This document shows positions 36,817 to 48,800 of a stretch of 64,000 nt of DNA, piece by piece. Source of the stretch: Limanda limanda (Eukaryota; Chordata; Actinopteri; Pleuronectiformes; Pleuronectidae); the NCBI RefSeq assembly GCF_963576545.1, contig NC_083649.1, forward strand, positions 11,171,646 through 11,235,645, written 5' to 3'. Numbering within the stretch: the stretch's first letter is position 1; every line of letters begins with the position of its first letter. The translations under genes were made by a program, and so were the position numbers. The notes under the pieces are model-generated. The model saw only the letters and a program-made list of their open reading frames with translations, ran no database searches and was not told the DNA's origin.

Positions 36817-39800
36817 GTAAGCTCATTGTACACCTTTTTTTAATCCATAATCCCCGTATCTCTGCACTGCAATAGAGAACAAAAGACTAAATCTTTTAGT
36901 GTCTAGAAATTCACAAACAGAGCCCGTACCAAGGAGAGGTCGTTATCGCAGTAGCATTTTAAACGGCTAGACATGATCATTTTGCATTCTAGTGCTCATC
37001 ATGAATCTTTCCAAGCATGAAAAAAAGACATTTCATGGTCAATTGTGGGATATCACACGTTAAGACAGCTATTTTCTTTCATATGAAGCTGCAGACAGTT
37101 AATTTCTCTCTTGTTATTCAAGAAACCCTGATTCATTGTGAGTTTTCAGTCAGAGGGCAGTTTGAGTGGAGACGGATGAGGATAGCATATAAATGATATT
37201 TCACTCTTGCTTGCTTGTAGGTCTGCTATGTTCAATCCAGACTTTTGTTCGACATGTCACTGCTTGTTTCTGTTGCTCACCTCACCTGAGTTAAATGCCC
37301 TTCACACGTCTCCATGTCGCATCTCAAATATGAACTAAAGGCAAAAGGTAATGAAACACTGAATGTGAAATAGTTATGTCTCTTCTACAGAAGTGTTGGA
37401 TACTTCAGGTCAACTCTGTGAGCATTACAAGGTGGTGGCATTGGGGGATGGAGGTTCAGGCTGCAACCAGCAGCTTCGCTACAATGGGACGATGGTCCAT
37501 GACTGCAACGCCATCATCATCGCCAGGCGGGCTCTCCTAAGGTACAAACTCCCAATATGAATTATTTACCTTATTTAAAGTCGTTATACAGTCAAAAGTA
37601 GTATTTCATTGTTTTATTTCAAATTGAACGTGTGCAAGCGCCGTAAACCTGACTGAATCTTTGAATTGCTGGAACAGGAAATGCCCAATTTCTAATTTAT
37701 GAAATCTTAACATTAACTGCTAATAAATTTGTGATGCATTTTTGTCATTGATATTAATGATGAAGTCATGACATGTGTTTACCTTACATATTAAAGTAGG
37801 CTGACTTTCTTGGAAATGCTGGTGTGGCTCAAGTTGGGATTTGTGCTCAGGTTTCTGTACAAACAGCTTCTGCTCTTCTTTGATGCTGATCCAAATGCCA
37901 AGGAGAAGTGTATTTTTGATAGCAGTGCAGAAAGCCATCAGCTTCAGCTCAAACCCAAGATCAGCCTGCACCTCTACACCAATCAGTGTCCTGAAGGATC
38001 CGCTAAGGACTTTTGCTTCAAGTACAGAACTTACTTTAATTGATAAGAACTGTACATTAAATTGTGTTTTTGATGTATTCATTCCTATCGTCATGGTATA
38101 TGTTTACCTTGGCCGAAAGAGTAAATGGATCTTATAAACTTATAATATACAATGTCATGTTCTGCTCAGGGGCTCTGTGAAACACTCTTGGACAGCAATG
38201 AAGCTGCTGTATCACGCCAAGGGCCAGCTGGTCCCTATAGCCTACCTTGAACCGAGTTTCTGGGGAGCTAAAGTCTGCTGCATGTCCGGTAGTGACAAGC
38301 TGTGTCGCTGGTCTTTCACTGGGGTTCAGGGTGCATTACTGAGCCACTTCATTCAGCCACTCTACATCACCAGCATGGTGCTAGGTAAAAAGCCTCAAAG
38401 CTATTGATCAGCATTTTTGGAATAATTTTTATTTTCTTTCTTGCCTTAAGAGTTGGCTTATTAAAGTGTACATCTTGACGCAGGTTCCTGCTCCAAGCCA
38501 CGAAATCTGGTAGATGTTACAACTTCGTTAAACATGTGGACAGACATGAGTGGTTTCCATCTTTTCGTCTAATTCAAAAAATGGCTAAATAGTGTCTTAG
38601 CTCTCCCTTTAAATCCAATTGTAATAAAGTTAACTAAAGGTTGCCTTAAACGTAACTCAACTATCGACAGTTTACTAATTGTTGTTCAGATTGAGTTAAT
38701 GTCTATCACCTGTGTCCATGTAAACCCCTTAAATATTTAAGGAAAAAAACTGAAATTTGTGTTGATTTAAGGGGGCCAGAAGCTCGTTAATGTCGAGGGG
38801 TCTGATGTCACCGACGTGGATGGTGATGGATGGGAAGAGTTTCTTCCGCCATCCTACAAGAAACACAAGATGGTCTGCCTCTGTGGCGACTACGTGGGGC
38901 CTGGTGTGACCTCCTCACAGAACCTCAGCATCAACTGGTGCCTTGGCGACAAGGATATTGAAGTTCTGGACAGTAGCAAGGGCTACATTGTTGATGGGTA
39001 AGTTGTAGATCTTTCATAGAGTACATCTGCACACCGTCTTTCAGAAAAGTGCATGTCATTTAGAAGATGGTTACCTTAGGAAGTGGATAACATGTGCAGG
39101 AAGTTGTCTGCATCTAAAATGTAGGACCAGTGTAATGTCCTGTTGTCCCCTTGCATAGAGTCTTGACCTGACTGTACCTTACCTCATCCACACTCCTTTA
39201 GCCAGATCCACGGATACCGCAGAAGTGCTTGCAGAGCCCGCTGCACTTTGTTTGTCAGATCAGTGAGGTCTCCAGCTCTTGCCATCTCTTGGCTTTGGAG
39301 CTGCAGACAACCCCTGATGTCCAGTCACTAGAGTGTGACACAGATGCAGATCTCACTGGAGGATGTGTTGTCCTTGAGTGGAGATTACAGCCAAAAATAG
39401 AATAGAGATCCTGCTCGGCGCTCACAGCTGCACATTTCAGCCTCTGTCCTGCAGCCTCACCTGTTCTTTTTTTTAAGCGACACTGTGGGTTAAAGTGTCA
39501 GTTTGAGGTTTTGTAGCGTGTAAAGGGAAAATAGATGAGAAGCGGCGCAAGAACACCTACAGAAAAACATTAGAGCATGAAACTTGTTTAATTAAGTGAG
39601 GTTAGAAGCAGTCGTCCAATTATTCCTCACTTCTTTCAGCTTTGTTTTTTCAACTATGAAGCAATGAATAGTTTGCTAAAAATGTGGCTTGCACCCACCT
39701 CTCTTGAATACCACTAAAAATAATTATTAATGTGGAAAATATGTTGGTAATAAAAATTAATAAAGGATGTTTTGAGTAGGATTTGGAAACTGGTGGTGGA

Positions 39801-40623
39801 GAAGGTGTAGTGATTAAATAACAGACCATGAAATATTTGGACATCGGTCACCCTGGACAGCCATCTGCTAATGCCAGCTTCTGTCTGCTGTTACACTTAA
39901 TAACACCCTTAGACTTAGTCTTTACCTATAGAACTGTTTTTGTCACACCACTACTCCACTCCCCAGGGCCCCTTACCAGGGTTCACCGTGGGGAGTGCGT
40001 TTGCAGCAATAGCAAAGTCTTAGGGAAATCCTGATGTACCTGATTTTTAGTTTTACTATTACAAAGCCAAGATCATTTTTATGTTCAGCACAGCTAAGCC
40101 TCAATAGCATTGGATGTGGAATCATTATTTAGAACAAGTACATAAAAGGACCTAACATCACTGAGAGCAGTGGAGAAATAAACCCACATTTATATTTACA
40201 GTTTCTTGCGTGTTAATACTCAAAGGGTGATCCACCAAGACCCTCGCAACTATCGTGATTCATATTTTTCTTATTTCCCAGCTCTCCCTTTATTAGTGGG
40301 CCTGGCTTTTCCAGCAGACTCTGCAAGAGAGCCTTCTACAATTACTTCCTCCGAGTTGCAGAGCTGAGCGGGCACAGCTATCTGCTGGAGCTTCCCACCT
40401 ACCACAGCGTCAAGGTGTGTGTCGGCTTTACATTATCACATAGAGCTCATCAGACCGTGGTGAACTTGCAGTGCTTCCTGCAGTTGTTAATGGCTTGTTC
40501 GCTCTCTTATAGGTGGAAGCTGAAGTCTACCAGACGGTCAAACTTCTGGTCAAGCAACAGTTTGTAAACATCAACGTAGGTCCGTTGAATTCAAAAGAGT
40601 TGGTGGATTGCTTTCATGCTTGA
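33430..40623 (+). CDS. adad2: ADAD-family adenosine deaminase domain protein, 10 coding exons, 489 aa
   Basis: Exons: 33430-33554, 35350-35419, 36264-36402, 36688-36816, 37391-37541, 37851-38021, 38170-38384, 38772-38997, 40282-40414, 40513-40623. Every junction is GT-AG, the phases join without a stop, and the total is 1,470 nt including TGA. The first ATG lies 14 nt inside an exon whose acceptor ends at 33415. Residues 1-130 are a low-complexity acidic N-terminus, and 140-489 match the ADAR-type editase domain: [17 protein letters not shown] at 191-207, LHLYTN at 244-249, SGSDK at 301-305, a [15 protein letters not shown] block, and SRLCKRAF near the end. ADAD proteins are germ-cell RNA-binding pseudo-enzymes needed for spermatogenesis in mammals. 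The [15 protein letters not shown] and LGDxxIEV blocks look closer to ADAD2 than ADAD1, but this is from memory, so adad1 remains possible. Family assignment is secure; the paralogue is less so. Confidence 0.88.
34126..35124. mobile_element. non-autonomous hAT element (MITE), 999 bp, with 8-bp TSD
   Basis: The left end begins TAGGGGTGCAACGATTAG and the right end, reverse-complemented, begins TAGGGCTGCAACTAACGA, so the termini are imperfect inverted repeats. The flanks carry the same 8 bp, CTTTCTAC, at 34118-34125 and 35125-35132. An 8-bp duplication together with TAGGG-type ends is the signature of the hAT superfamily. The subterminal zones are rich in ATTAGTCGA-type motifs on both sides. No transposase reading frame is visible; the 86-codon frame on the minus strand at 34100-34357 runs through the end of the element and is not a gene. 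It lies in adad2 intron 1 and is spliced out. Confidence 0.85.
35519..35795 (+). repeat. abundant vertebrate dispersed repeat copy in adad2 intron 2
   Basis: The sequence runs AGTTTGCATGTGTCCCCCCA ... CTCCGGGTTCTCCAGCTTCC ... TAGGTTAATTGGATTGTCTA ... GCGACCTGTCCGGGGTGTAT ... CTATAGATTATTGATGGATG. I recognise this series of motifs as a very common fish and vertebrate interspersed repeat. A degraded copy in the opposite orientation is at 14577-14760. Confidence 0.75.
37391..40623 (+). CDS. adad2: adad2 deaminase-fold exons 5-10 (catalytically degenerate)
   Basis: These exons give residues 155-489, an almost complete editase-type fold. At the four key ADAR positions the residues are changed: HAE is NAI (N194, I196), PCG is PEG (E253) and SCSDK is SGSDK (G302). 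Hence the zinc ligands and the proton-shuttling glutamate are all missing. The conserved structural blocks around them are intact, so this is a folded pseudo-enzyme under constraint, not a decayed gene. The last exon encodes [20 protein letters not shown] and ends with LVDCFHA before TGA at 40621. Confidence 0.85.
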
Positions 40624-40800
40624 ACTCTTTTTTTTTTTTCTTTCTTTCTTCTTCCAGAAAATTGCCATGTAAAAGTTTGTCCAAGTTCCTTTTGAGATTT
40701 TGTTCAATGTTGTTCTGTGAACAAAACATCCTTTAAAGTAATTTGATATTTATTTGCATGTATAGCGTTGGTGTTGTTTTCTGTTTGTGTAGGTGTGAAA

Positions 40801-40806
40801 AATAAA
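40801..40806 (+). terminator. adad2 candidate polyadenylation signal
   Basis: AATAAA lies 178 nt after the adad2 stop codon and follows a GT-rich stretch. It is the first canonical hexamer downstream on this strand. Confidence 0.55.
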
Positions 40807-41359
40807 CTGGACCTTACCGCACCACAGTGAAGTAGTCCGTTTGAATGAGTTGTGGGTGGAAACATGCAGCTTCTGGGCTAAAGCTTCAGGAAACATTGTC
40901 CTCGTCCCTGTCAAACAGGACTGAGCGACATTTTCACCGTGTCGTTGTGTAGCCAAAAGGTCAACAACACAGCAAGTTGTGTTAAGGTGCTGAACGAGGC
41001 CATTATGAAAAGGTAAATATTTTGTGTTTTACAATTTAGTGAATAATTTTTTTTTGTGAGGATTTAATGTGGGTCAGGATTTCAAATACGCAGCTGAAGA
41101 ACCACAGATAAGTTCAAAGTTCAATCTTCTGAATGAACATAAATTACAAAATGACAAATTTTAGACCATTACATGTTTATCACAGAGACTTGGACAGAGT
41201 AAACTCACACACACAATTCACAAAAATGGCATTACAATCATTTCATCAAATTGCTGTATGATTGTAGCATAGTTATTTAGTTTAATGTGAATACGTAGTA
41301 CAATAGAGGAAGGAACACAGGGAGATTCGCGTCATCTTGAATTCCAAATTTGGTGTGTT

Positions 41360-41365
41360 TTTATT
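41360..41365 (-). terminator. adgrg4 candidate polyadenylation signal
   Basis: The plus-strand TTTATT is AATAAA on the minus strand, about 300 nt beyond the adgrg4 stop. Other weak candidates lie further on, near 40750. Confidence 0.4.
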
Positions 41366-41665
41366 TTTTTTCTTCCAGACTGGGTTCATTGTCACCATGG
41401 CTCCACTCACCAGTTGCTTGGCAACCAACTCCTCCTTGGAATTGATGCAACCACTCATGTCTTCATAATTATAGGCTCTTTTATAATATTTAGCAAAAAA
41501 CAAAAAAAACTGTAGAATAGTATTGTAAAATGATCCAATGAAGGTGGAATGCAATGGTGCTTTTTGGCAAAATGTATCTACACTGATTACACATCTCTGA
41601 GTTTAAGCTGCTGGGGTTTTTTTGGTAGTTGCAGTAATTTGCATGTCGACGTGTAAATGTGTGAT

Positions 41666-42889
41666 TCATCTTTGCTCTTGCTGGTCGAGCAGGTGATTCC
41701 TCCAGCCAGGTTTCGGGTTCATCTCCCTCTGAGCAGCGGGGCCTCCTGCCCGAGCCGGGCTTCTCTGGGCTCGAGGAAGAATCAGGGAATTCACAAAAAG
41801 GCCTGAAAGGTAATTAAATATCTGAATAATTGGAGCTGCTATATTTCATTTATCCTCTCACATATCCTCTGGGTTAAATGAAAGGTTAGCTATCAGAGAT
41901 AGTGAGGTAAACCTGTAAGAAATGGCAGTTATATAATGTCAGTTTTGTTTGAACTGGATTAATTACAAAGGCTTTTGTGTAATTATTCGACGTTGGTGCG
42001 TTCCCATTAATGTATGCAGTGACATTCACTGTGACTCGCAGCTGAGGGACTGATGTCTGACTACATCTGTGATCTTCTCACAAGGAGGCTGAATCACAAT
42101 AGGATGAATTATACCTTTTAATTGCAGCTTTAATTGTCTCACAATAGATGAGGATTAAGGAGTTGATAACGAGTATAATGTCATGAGAAGAATATGTCAC
42201 AGAAAATGGTTTTTGAAGAACTCATTAAGGATGATAATTGAAGCTGAAACCTTTGCTTGTTATTTCTCAAAACACATTTCACGATCCTTCCTTGCTTTTG
42301 TTCCGTCCGTCTTAAATTTTCATTATCGTTGAACTTTTAATTAATCGTGGATTATCTTCTTTTTTTTTCATTAACTGAAATGATAGTGTTGACAGACTCA
42401 TGGTTATGGATTTATAGAGGATTGTGTGCTGCTTATCTCACCTAGATTCGGCCTCTTGCAGGACGAGTCCCTCTGGCTGGAGTCGGAGGAAGCGGACGTG
42501 CTTTCCGTGGAGCTGGACTTGACTGAGTGGACCGACGGCACCGATGCTCTCGGAGGATTTGAGTTGGGTTTGGCCACAACTCCAGCCGAGGCCGAGTGGC
42601 TCCACTCTGGATGGCAAAAATGCAAGTAACACAAATCAAACTCAGCGTTTCCCTCGCTAGTTGACCCCAACGACACAACAGAGTGAAAGCTGCTGTTCAT
42701 TACTGAATCTTCCGATAGTGCCAGTTAATTGATCAGATGCATGTTCTGGTTGGGAATGTTGCATAACGCTGTGTGTGGCTGTCGTACCGGAACACTCCTC
42801 CAGTCGAAAGCGTCCGAAGCAGAGGTGAATCCTCCACTGTTTCCTGACGTTCTCCTTCATCAGACAGTGGAAGAAGAAGATGAAAAGTC
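41666..42889 (-). CDS. adgrg4: adgrg4 exons 29-31: end of TM7 and cytoplasmic tail
   Basis: Exon 29 (42889-42788) reads [20 protein letters not shown] then [14 protein letters not shown], the very conserved TM7/helix-8 region of ADGRG receptors. Exon 30 (42606-42442) is a Ser-rich tail starting EWSHSASAG and including [20 protein letters not shown], a likely arrestin and kinase target. Exon 31 (41802-41666) ends ...[10 protein letters not shown] and TGA. The SxWSxxA motif after helix 8 is shared with ADGRG4 and ADGRG6. Both strands of this stretch have long open frames, but only the minus strand keeps family motifs and phase. Confidence 0.85.
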
Positions 42890-45800
42890 CTGGAATATAA
42901 ACAAAAGGGAAGACATAAATTGTGCTGGACTAGATTTAATTCCTGGTGGATGGCTCAGTTCTTCTCCTTCGGCAGATAATGTTGATTTGCCCTTGAAGAA
43001 GGTAAACAGTGGAGGGGTTTGGTTGCATCAGATAAAACATAAAAGTACCAGAGACAGTTGTGAAAGAGTTGCATCACTGAGCTTGTGTGTGATTCCTTTT
43101 TCATCCTGAGTTCTTTTGAACAGTGAATGTGAAGTGGGATATTCAGGAAAAATGCATGAGTGGTTAACAAACCTCGACTCAGTAAATAAACACACAGGAG
43201 CACTCACAATGGGCCTCATGCACGAAGGGAAGCAGCAGGAGAAAGCTAAGATTTGCTCATGTAATCTAATTTGACCAATTTTCCTGTTTCCTGTCAGGCC
43301 TACTGTTCATGAGGAGGTCTACGTCTGTGAGGTCGGACATTATCATAATAACTGTGTCATAGTTGTGCCAAACCCTGATGTGGATAAAGAGTGAATGGTT
43401 TGACAAGAAGTCAGACTCTGGCACTCCACCTGACAGACTTGCATAAACACCCTGAGGCAGCCGCTGGTGTCCGGGTTGGACTGAATATAAAGATGGACAA
43501 CTCAGCTCCACTTCCTCCCAGTATCCATCCTGCAGTGATGGTGTTGCACTGATGACCCTAACCGACCAATCGTCCGTCTCAGCTGTCAAACATTTTCACC
43601 CCAAATCTTAACAGAAAATTTTACAGTTGCACAAACATCAGCGTGATAAGAACGACCTAAAATGGCAGAAACCATCTTTGGGGGAAATGTATTTGATGTG
43701 TAATTTGCCTTTTACTTTTATCAATCCAATAAAATTGACAAGGCAGGGTCTATGACCTATACTGCAGCCAACCACTAGGGGATGATCAAGTGCTTTGCCT
43801 TCATTTTGGAGAGCTGTTGTATCATCTATCTTTATATACAGACCTAGTGTCAGGCTAATGCAATTGCAAAATCTAGAAAACGCCACTTAAGAACTAATCA
43901 GTTTCAAGGCCTGTTCCCTCTCAGCTTTCAGTAACTGGACCTTGCAGGGTGTTGAGTCCAGAGAACAGGTACAGCATAACTATTCTGGCCGGCCCCCAGG
44001 TACCAAAGCCAATTGTCCACGTGAGTCCGAGCAACAAGGTGAGACTGGCGACTCCCTTCAGGTCGTGCATCAGCCCACTGCGGATCCCAGCCGGGCTGTT
44101 GGCTCGCATGTGGCGGATCTGGATCAAAACCACCACAAAAACCTAAACAATGAAAAAATAAATGTTTTAGAGGAGATAAATTACAGAGAAATGATCATGG
44201 ATGGGTTTAAAAACAAGGGATGTCAGATAAGGTTGTAGATTCCAGGCTACATAAGCTACAAAGCCTGATCTATTTTAATATTAAAGTTCATGATAATACA
44301 TTCTTTTAAAGTGGAAGAATTAAGTGTCCAACTGATACAAATGTATGAGAATGTCATGCATTCAGTGTTTCAATTTTATAAACCTATATATGAACTGAAG
44401 AAAAGTTATTTTACCGCAGTGTTGAAGAGAAAGATCAGCACTGCGAAGGCGACCACGGACACGTAAAATGTCACATTGTCCTGCAGCCAACAGCTGAAGA
44501 CCCAAGGGTCGAGTGGGAAAACGGATTAATAAGACATGTAAAGATGACTTCTGCAGAAATAAAAATAACAGCCAGGGAACTTTACACTTACACGTGGCTT
44601 CTATCTAAGGGGAAAAAATCACCAAGACTCAACATCAAATGTAATTAAAAAAAAACTAAATATGCTGAAAAAGATAGCGTTTAAAAGGGTTAATTGCTTT
44701 TGGATTATTATTGGGTATTTGCTTGAACCATAAATTGCATGACGCTTGACAAAATTAAATGAATAATAACAAGTAACATAGCCTCATATGTAGTAAAGCA
44801 ACACGTGTAGTTGTCTGTGAGCTCAATGTTTCTGTCCTAACATGTAAGACTTTGAAGTCTAATACTTAAATCTAACAGTAATTTAGGTCAGATATGTTTT
44901 TTCTACATTTTTAATATAAAATATCTTAAAGTTACACCTGCTCCATCCTCAAAACATTAAAACATTGTAGTTTTATTAAACCGGAAAAAGTCACCAAAGT
45001 AAGTGAAGTTTTTAATTTCACTCTGCAATACCAACCAGTGCAGAAGGTTATTCAATTTTAAAATCTGATTGAAGCCCTTGTGTTTCAAAGAGGATTTGAG
45101 ACATTGAAAGTGGATGATTGTAAATGAATTACTCACAAGTCGTCAGATTGGTCTAGTATGTCTAATCTGGGCTGAGTGTCGGTGTAGAGCTGACTGCCGT
45201 AGGCCTCTCTGTTCAGGACGAGCACCAGGATGCAGATCACCATAGGAAGCCCTGGAGGAAGAGTGTACAACATCACAGCCTGAGGAACCATATCCATTAC
45301 AATTATCTGCTTTCACTTAGCATCAAAAGTACAAACAGCTGATCCCACAACTCACCCCATCCCACGGCACAGAACTTGAGGATGTACGAGGGCACGTAGA
45401 CGTTGAAGACTTTGACGAGGGCGAAGTACATGTTGACGGCTTCTAACCCCATCCAGGTGAATGAGGCCAGGAGGAAGTAGTGCAGCGCGGCGGCTGCAGT
45501 GACACAGAGGGCACGCAGACCCCAAGAGGACAACCAGGAGTTGACCAGGAACACCAGGTTCAAGCCCAGCAGCGCCAGGCAGAGGTTGATAAGGATCTGA
45601 GATGGGTAGTCTCGACGAAGCTTCCTGAGGCAGAAACACAGGCGGACCATGAAAGGTAAAACCCAGACAGTGTAAAATAGAGATAATCATATATTAGCCA
45701 CAACAGTTTGTACCTAATTAAACCTGCAATAACAGATTTTTTAATGGCTGCAGAAATAAGTCATGAACACAACATTAATCCTGTATTTTTCCTAAGTCCA

Positions 45801-48800
45801 GTCAGTGAAGTCGACACTGTCGGTGTATGACAAGTGGAAAGCATCTATAAAATGCAGTTTCATAGGTTTGCAGCTATCTTGGGGGGGGTGTGGGAGGCCA
45901 GCAAACGCCTCCGGCATCGAGTTCCTATGTTAATATGTGTATAAGGAGTTGAAATGATAATAAATTCTAGGAGAGGAATATATAGTGTGAACTGTGCAGC
46001 ATCCCACCAGCAGATTATCAGTTGGACACTTACTCAAAAACTGTGTAGGTGAGAACAGTGATCCCCAAGAACAGCGATGAGACTCCACAGCCGACATAGG
46101 TGATAATGGTCAGGATCTGCTCGTTAGCCGGGTCCAGTGGAGTCCGAGAGACATCCTACACACATTTAGCATGAGTGGGTTTTTACTTATTTCCCAACGT
46201 GCCACCAATAACTATCCAACGACAACCCACTTTGCAAGTGGTGTAATAAAAGCAACTGCTCCTGTCACTACGCTCAAGCACAAACCAGCATAAAGATCTT
46301 TCCTATCTCTCAGTGAAACACATAAATCTAAAATGAACTGCTCCCGAAAACAACAGTGTACAAATGAGTGACAACATAGCTCCAAGGAAAGGTTTAGTGA
46401 TGCTATATTTCCCCTATTGTTAATAAATCCCAACAAAAAATCTATTAAATTCACAAACGAATATTGCTTGTGTCTAGAGAGAGATTGTATCCCTCTGTGC
46501 CAGACAGCTCTAATGTTGTCTAATAACGTTTTATTACAGTTTATTTTATATTATAGTTTGAGGCTCTGGAGCACATAAACTAATGTTCAAGTTCCCAAGT
46601 GCATGACTTATTGTTGACTTGTGTCCAAAAATGCGTGTTGTGAGGTCACAGTGTATGAGAGATCCTCATTGTACGGAGGCTCTATGATTGTTATTTACCT
46701 GTTTGCTTAATTTTGATAAATCAAGCATTGATTAGATACAGGGAGGCAGAACACAAAAATTCCCTATAGTGTATGGAGCTGAAGTTATTTGAAAATCACA
46801 TACAAAACAACCACAGTCGACTCAAGTGCTGAACAGGCTCAAAAGATAAATTATCATCACATGACAATTAATAATCAACCATTATTGATTCATTGTACTG
46901 GCATTATGCTTAAATTTGAATTATTGTGTCTTTAAAATTTGTGAAGACAGGGAGAGAAAATATAAAAGAGGGCCAGGAACTACTATAGTCCAGTTAAAGA
47001 TTAAGTGAATTTGTCGCACTTTGCTTCATAGGTTTTCATTTAATTTATTGTGCTTTGAACGCCCTCTGCTGGTGAATTGCTTTTACTACTTCAATTTGTC
47101 CTTTACAACCAGACTCACTGTTACCAAGAGGTTTAAATGCAGGTTTACTCTCCAGGAAACAGTAAATACAGTGGTTATATAGTTTGTACCAGGAGTACTC
47201 CGAAGTGTGTGAGATGATCACACAGACACGTTGTGTATTCGGAGCTGCTGTTGTATTTTCTGCAGCCGTAATCGTCCCAGCCTCCGTGTCCGTCTAGGCA
47301 ACGAGACAAAGATTTAGAATCACGCCCTCCAACAGCATCTATTAAAATGTGAGAAAAATGATTTACACCCACCGTTTTTATTGAAGTTCCAGTAAACGCA
47401 CTTTACGTCGTCGTGAACCTGTAAACGGATAAAAAGGAAATGCTTTGGTTGTTCATTTATCGGCAGAAACGTGAGAAGCTGTAGCTCTGCTCAGTGATCG
47501 ACCACATTTCGTATTTTCAAAGGTCAGCTGATCCTACTGTTGTGGGTATAAGATGATGGAGCGTGACTCGGACTTCTTCATCCAGGTCTTTGATGGGGGA
47601 GCTGGTGTTGGTCACGCTGGCCGACACCACAAAGGAGTTGAGGGTCCGATCCTTTTCGCTGCTCTGAAAGTAACAGGAGGCTTGAAGGTATTTATAAAGA
47701 AGTGCTTTTTGTTGAAATGCAGCACATGTGGTATCTCGGAATAGGACTTGTACCTTGAAGAGCATGGGTAAACCGTAGAACTGAAACTGGACTCGCGGTG
47801 GGCTATGGTTCTGGTCACCTTGTGGGAAACTGTGCTGCAGGACCGGCGGCAGGGAGATGAAGGCCACCGTGCTGCTAGAGGGACACCTGTTGATAAAAAT
47901 CTACAACAAGAAAACTTTATTAACTCTTTACATCTCAAGACTCCGTTGCTGCAGACACTGTGTGACACGAGTTTGAATGTTAGAAAGTTTAAATATAATA
48001 AGACTTATGATCTTCTGCCAATTTTAGGTTGATAAACATCTGCTGAATATATAGTATTATTTGTTGAATCCTATTGAGGAGCCTGTAGTCAGTGGAAGGT
48101 CGAACATTACGCAAACTTAGATGTCAGAGTCTCATTCAGATCTTAAAGTTTCAATATATCAAACAAATGTGTCTCAAATAAGACATCCAGAATATTTCCA
48201 TGTACTTGAATTGTGCAAGTTATTAAAGACAGACTACCAGATGTATCCACATATCAGCTGATTTTGAGATAGTCATTTCTTAGTTTATGCCTTTTTTTCA
48301 TGCAAAAATCCCACAAATTCTTCATGCTTACTTATTATAGACTTTAAAATAACAGAAAATGCAGAATTCGTTTGTTATATTCGATTGTACATTTAATATA
48401 ATCAGCAGGTATAATAACAATAATTTAGTAATAATCATCACTTGCAACCCTAAAATTGTGTCTTCTCTAAATGCTAATATAAACTCTGTTTGTTTTCTCA
48501 AACTAAATTGATTTAAGTGTAAAAACATTAAAGATATAACTAGTGGCTAATTTCCAATGCCAGGAAGAATGAAAAGATTGTATTGTCTTAGTTGCCATAT
48601 TCACTTAAAATAAATATATGAGCACGCTGCTTTTGTGTAACCTGACAGATTTCTGAAATCTGTTGTTTATTTACCGACCTCAGGCGTTGACCCTATGCGA
48701 TCCGACAACACCCCGAAGGTCAAAGTGCCGAACTGGTCAGGATCTACGTCCACCACTGAGATGGCGATGGCTGGAGCGGCCAGTGTGTAGAAGCCCGCGT

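Noticed and set aside
41693..43109. A three-exon plus-strand gene for an acidic protein
   Set aside because: It can be spliced in phase, but the opposite strand encodes the TM7/helix-8 and Ser-rich tail of the adhesion GPCR with family motifs and exact phase. The plus frame is a shadow.
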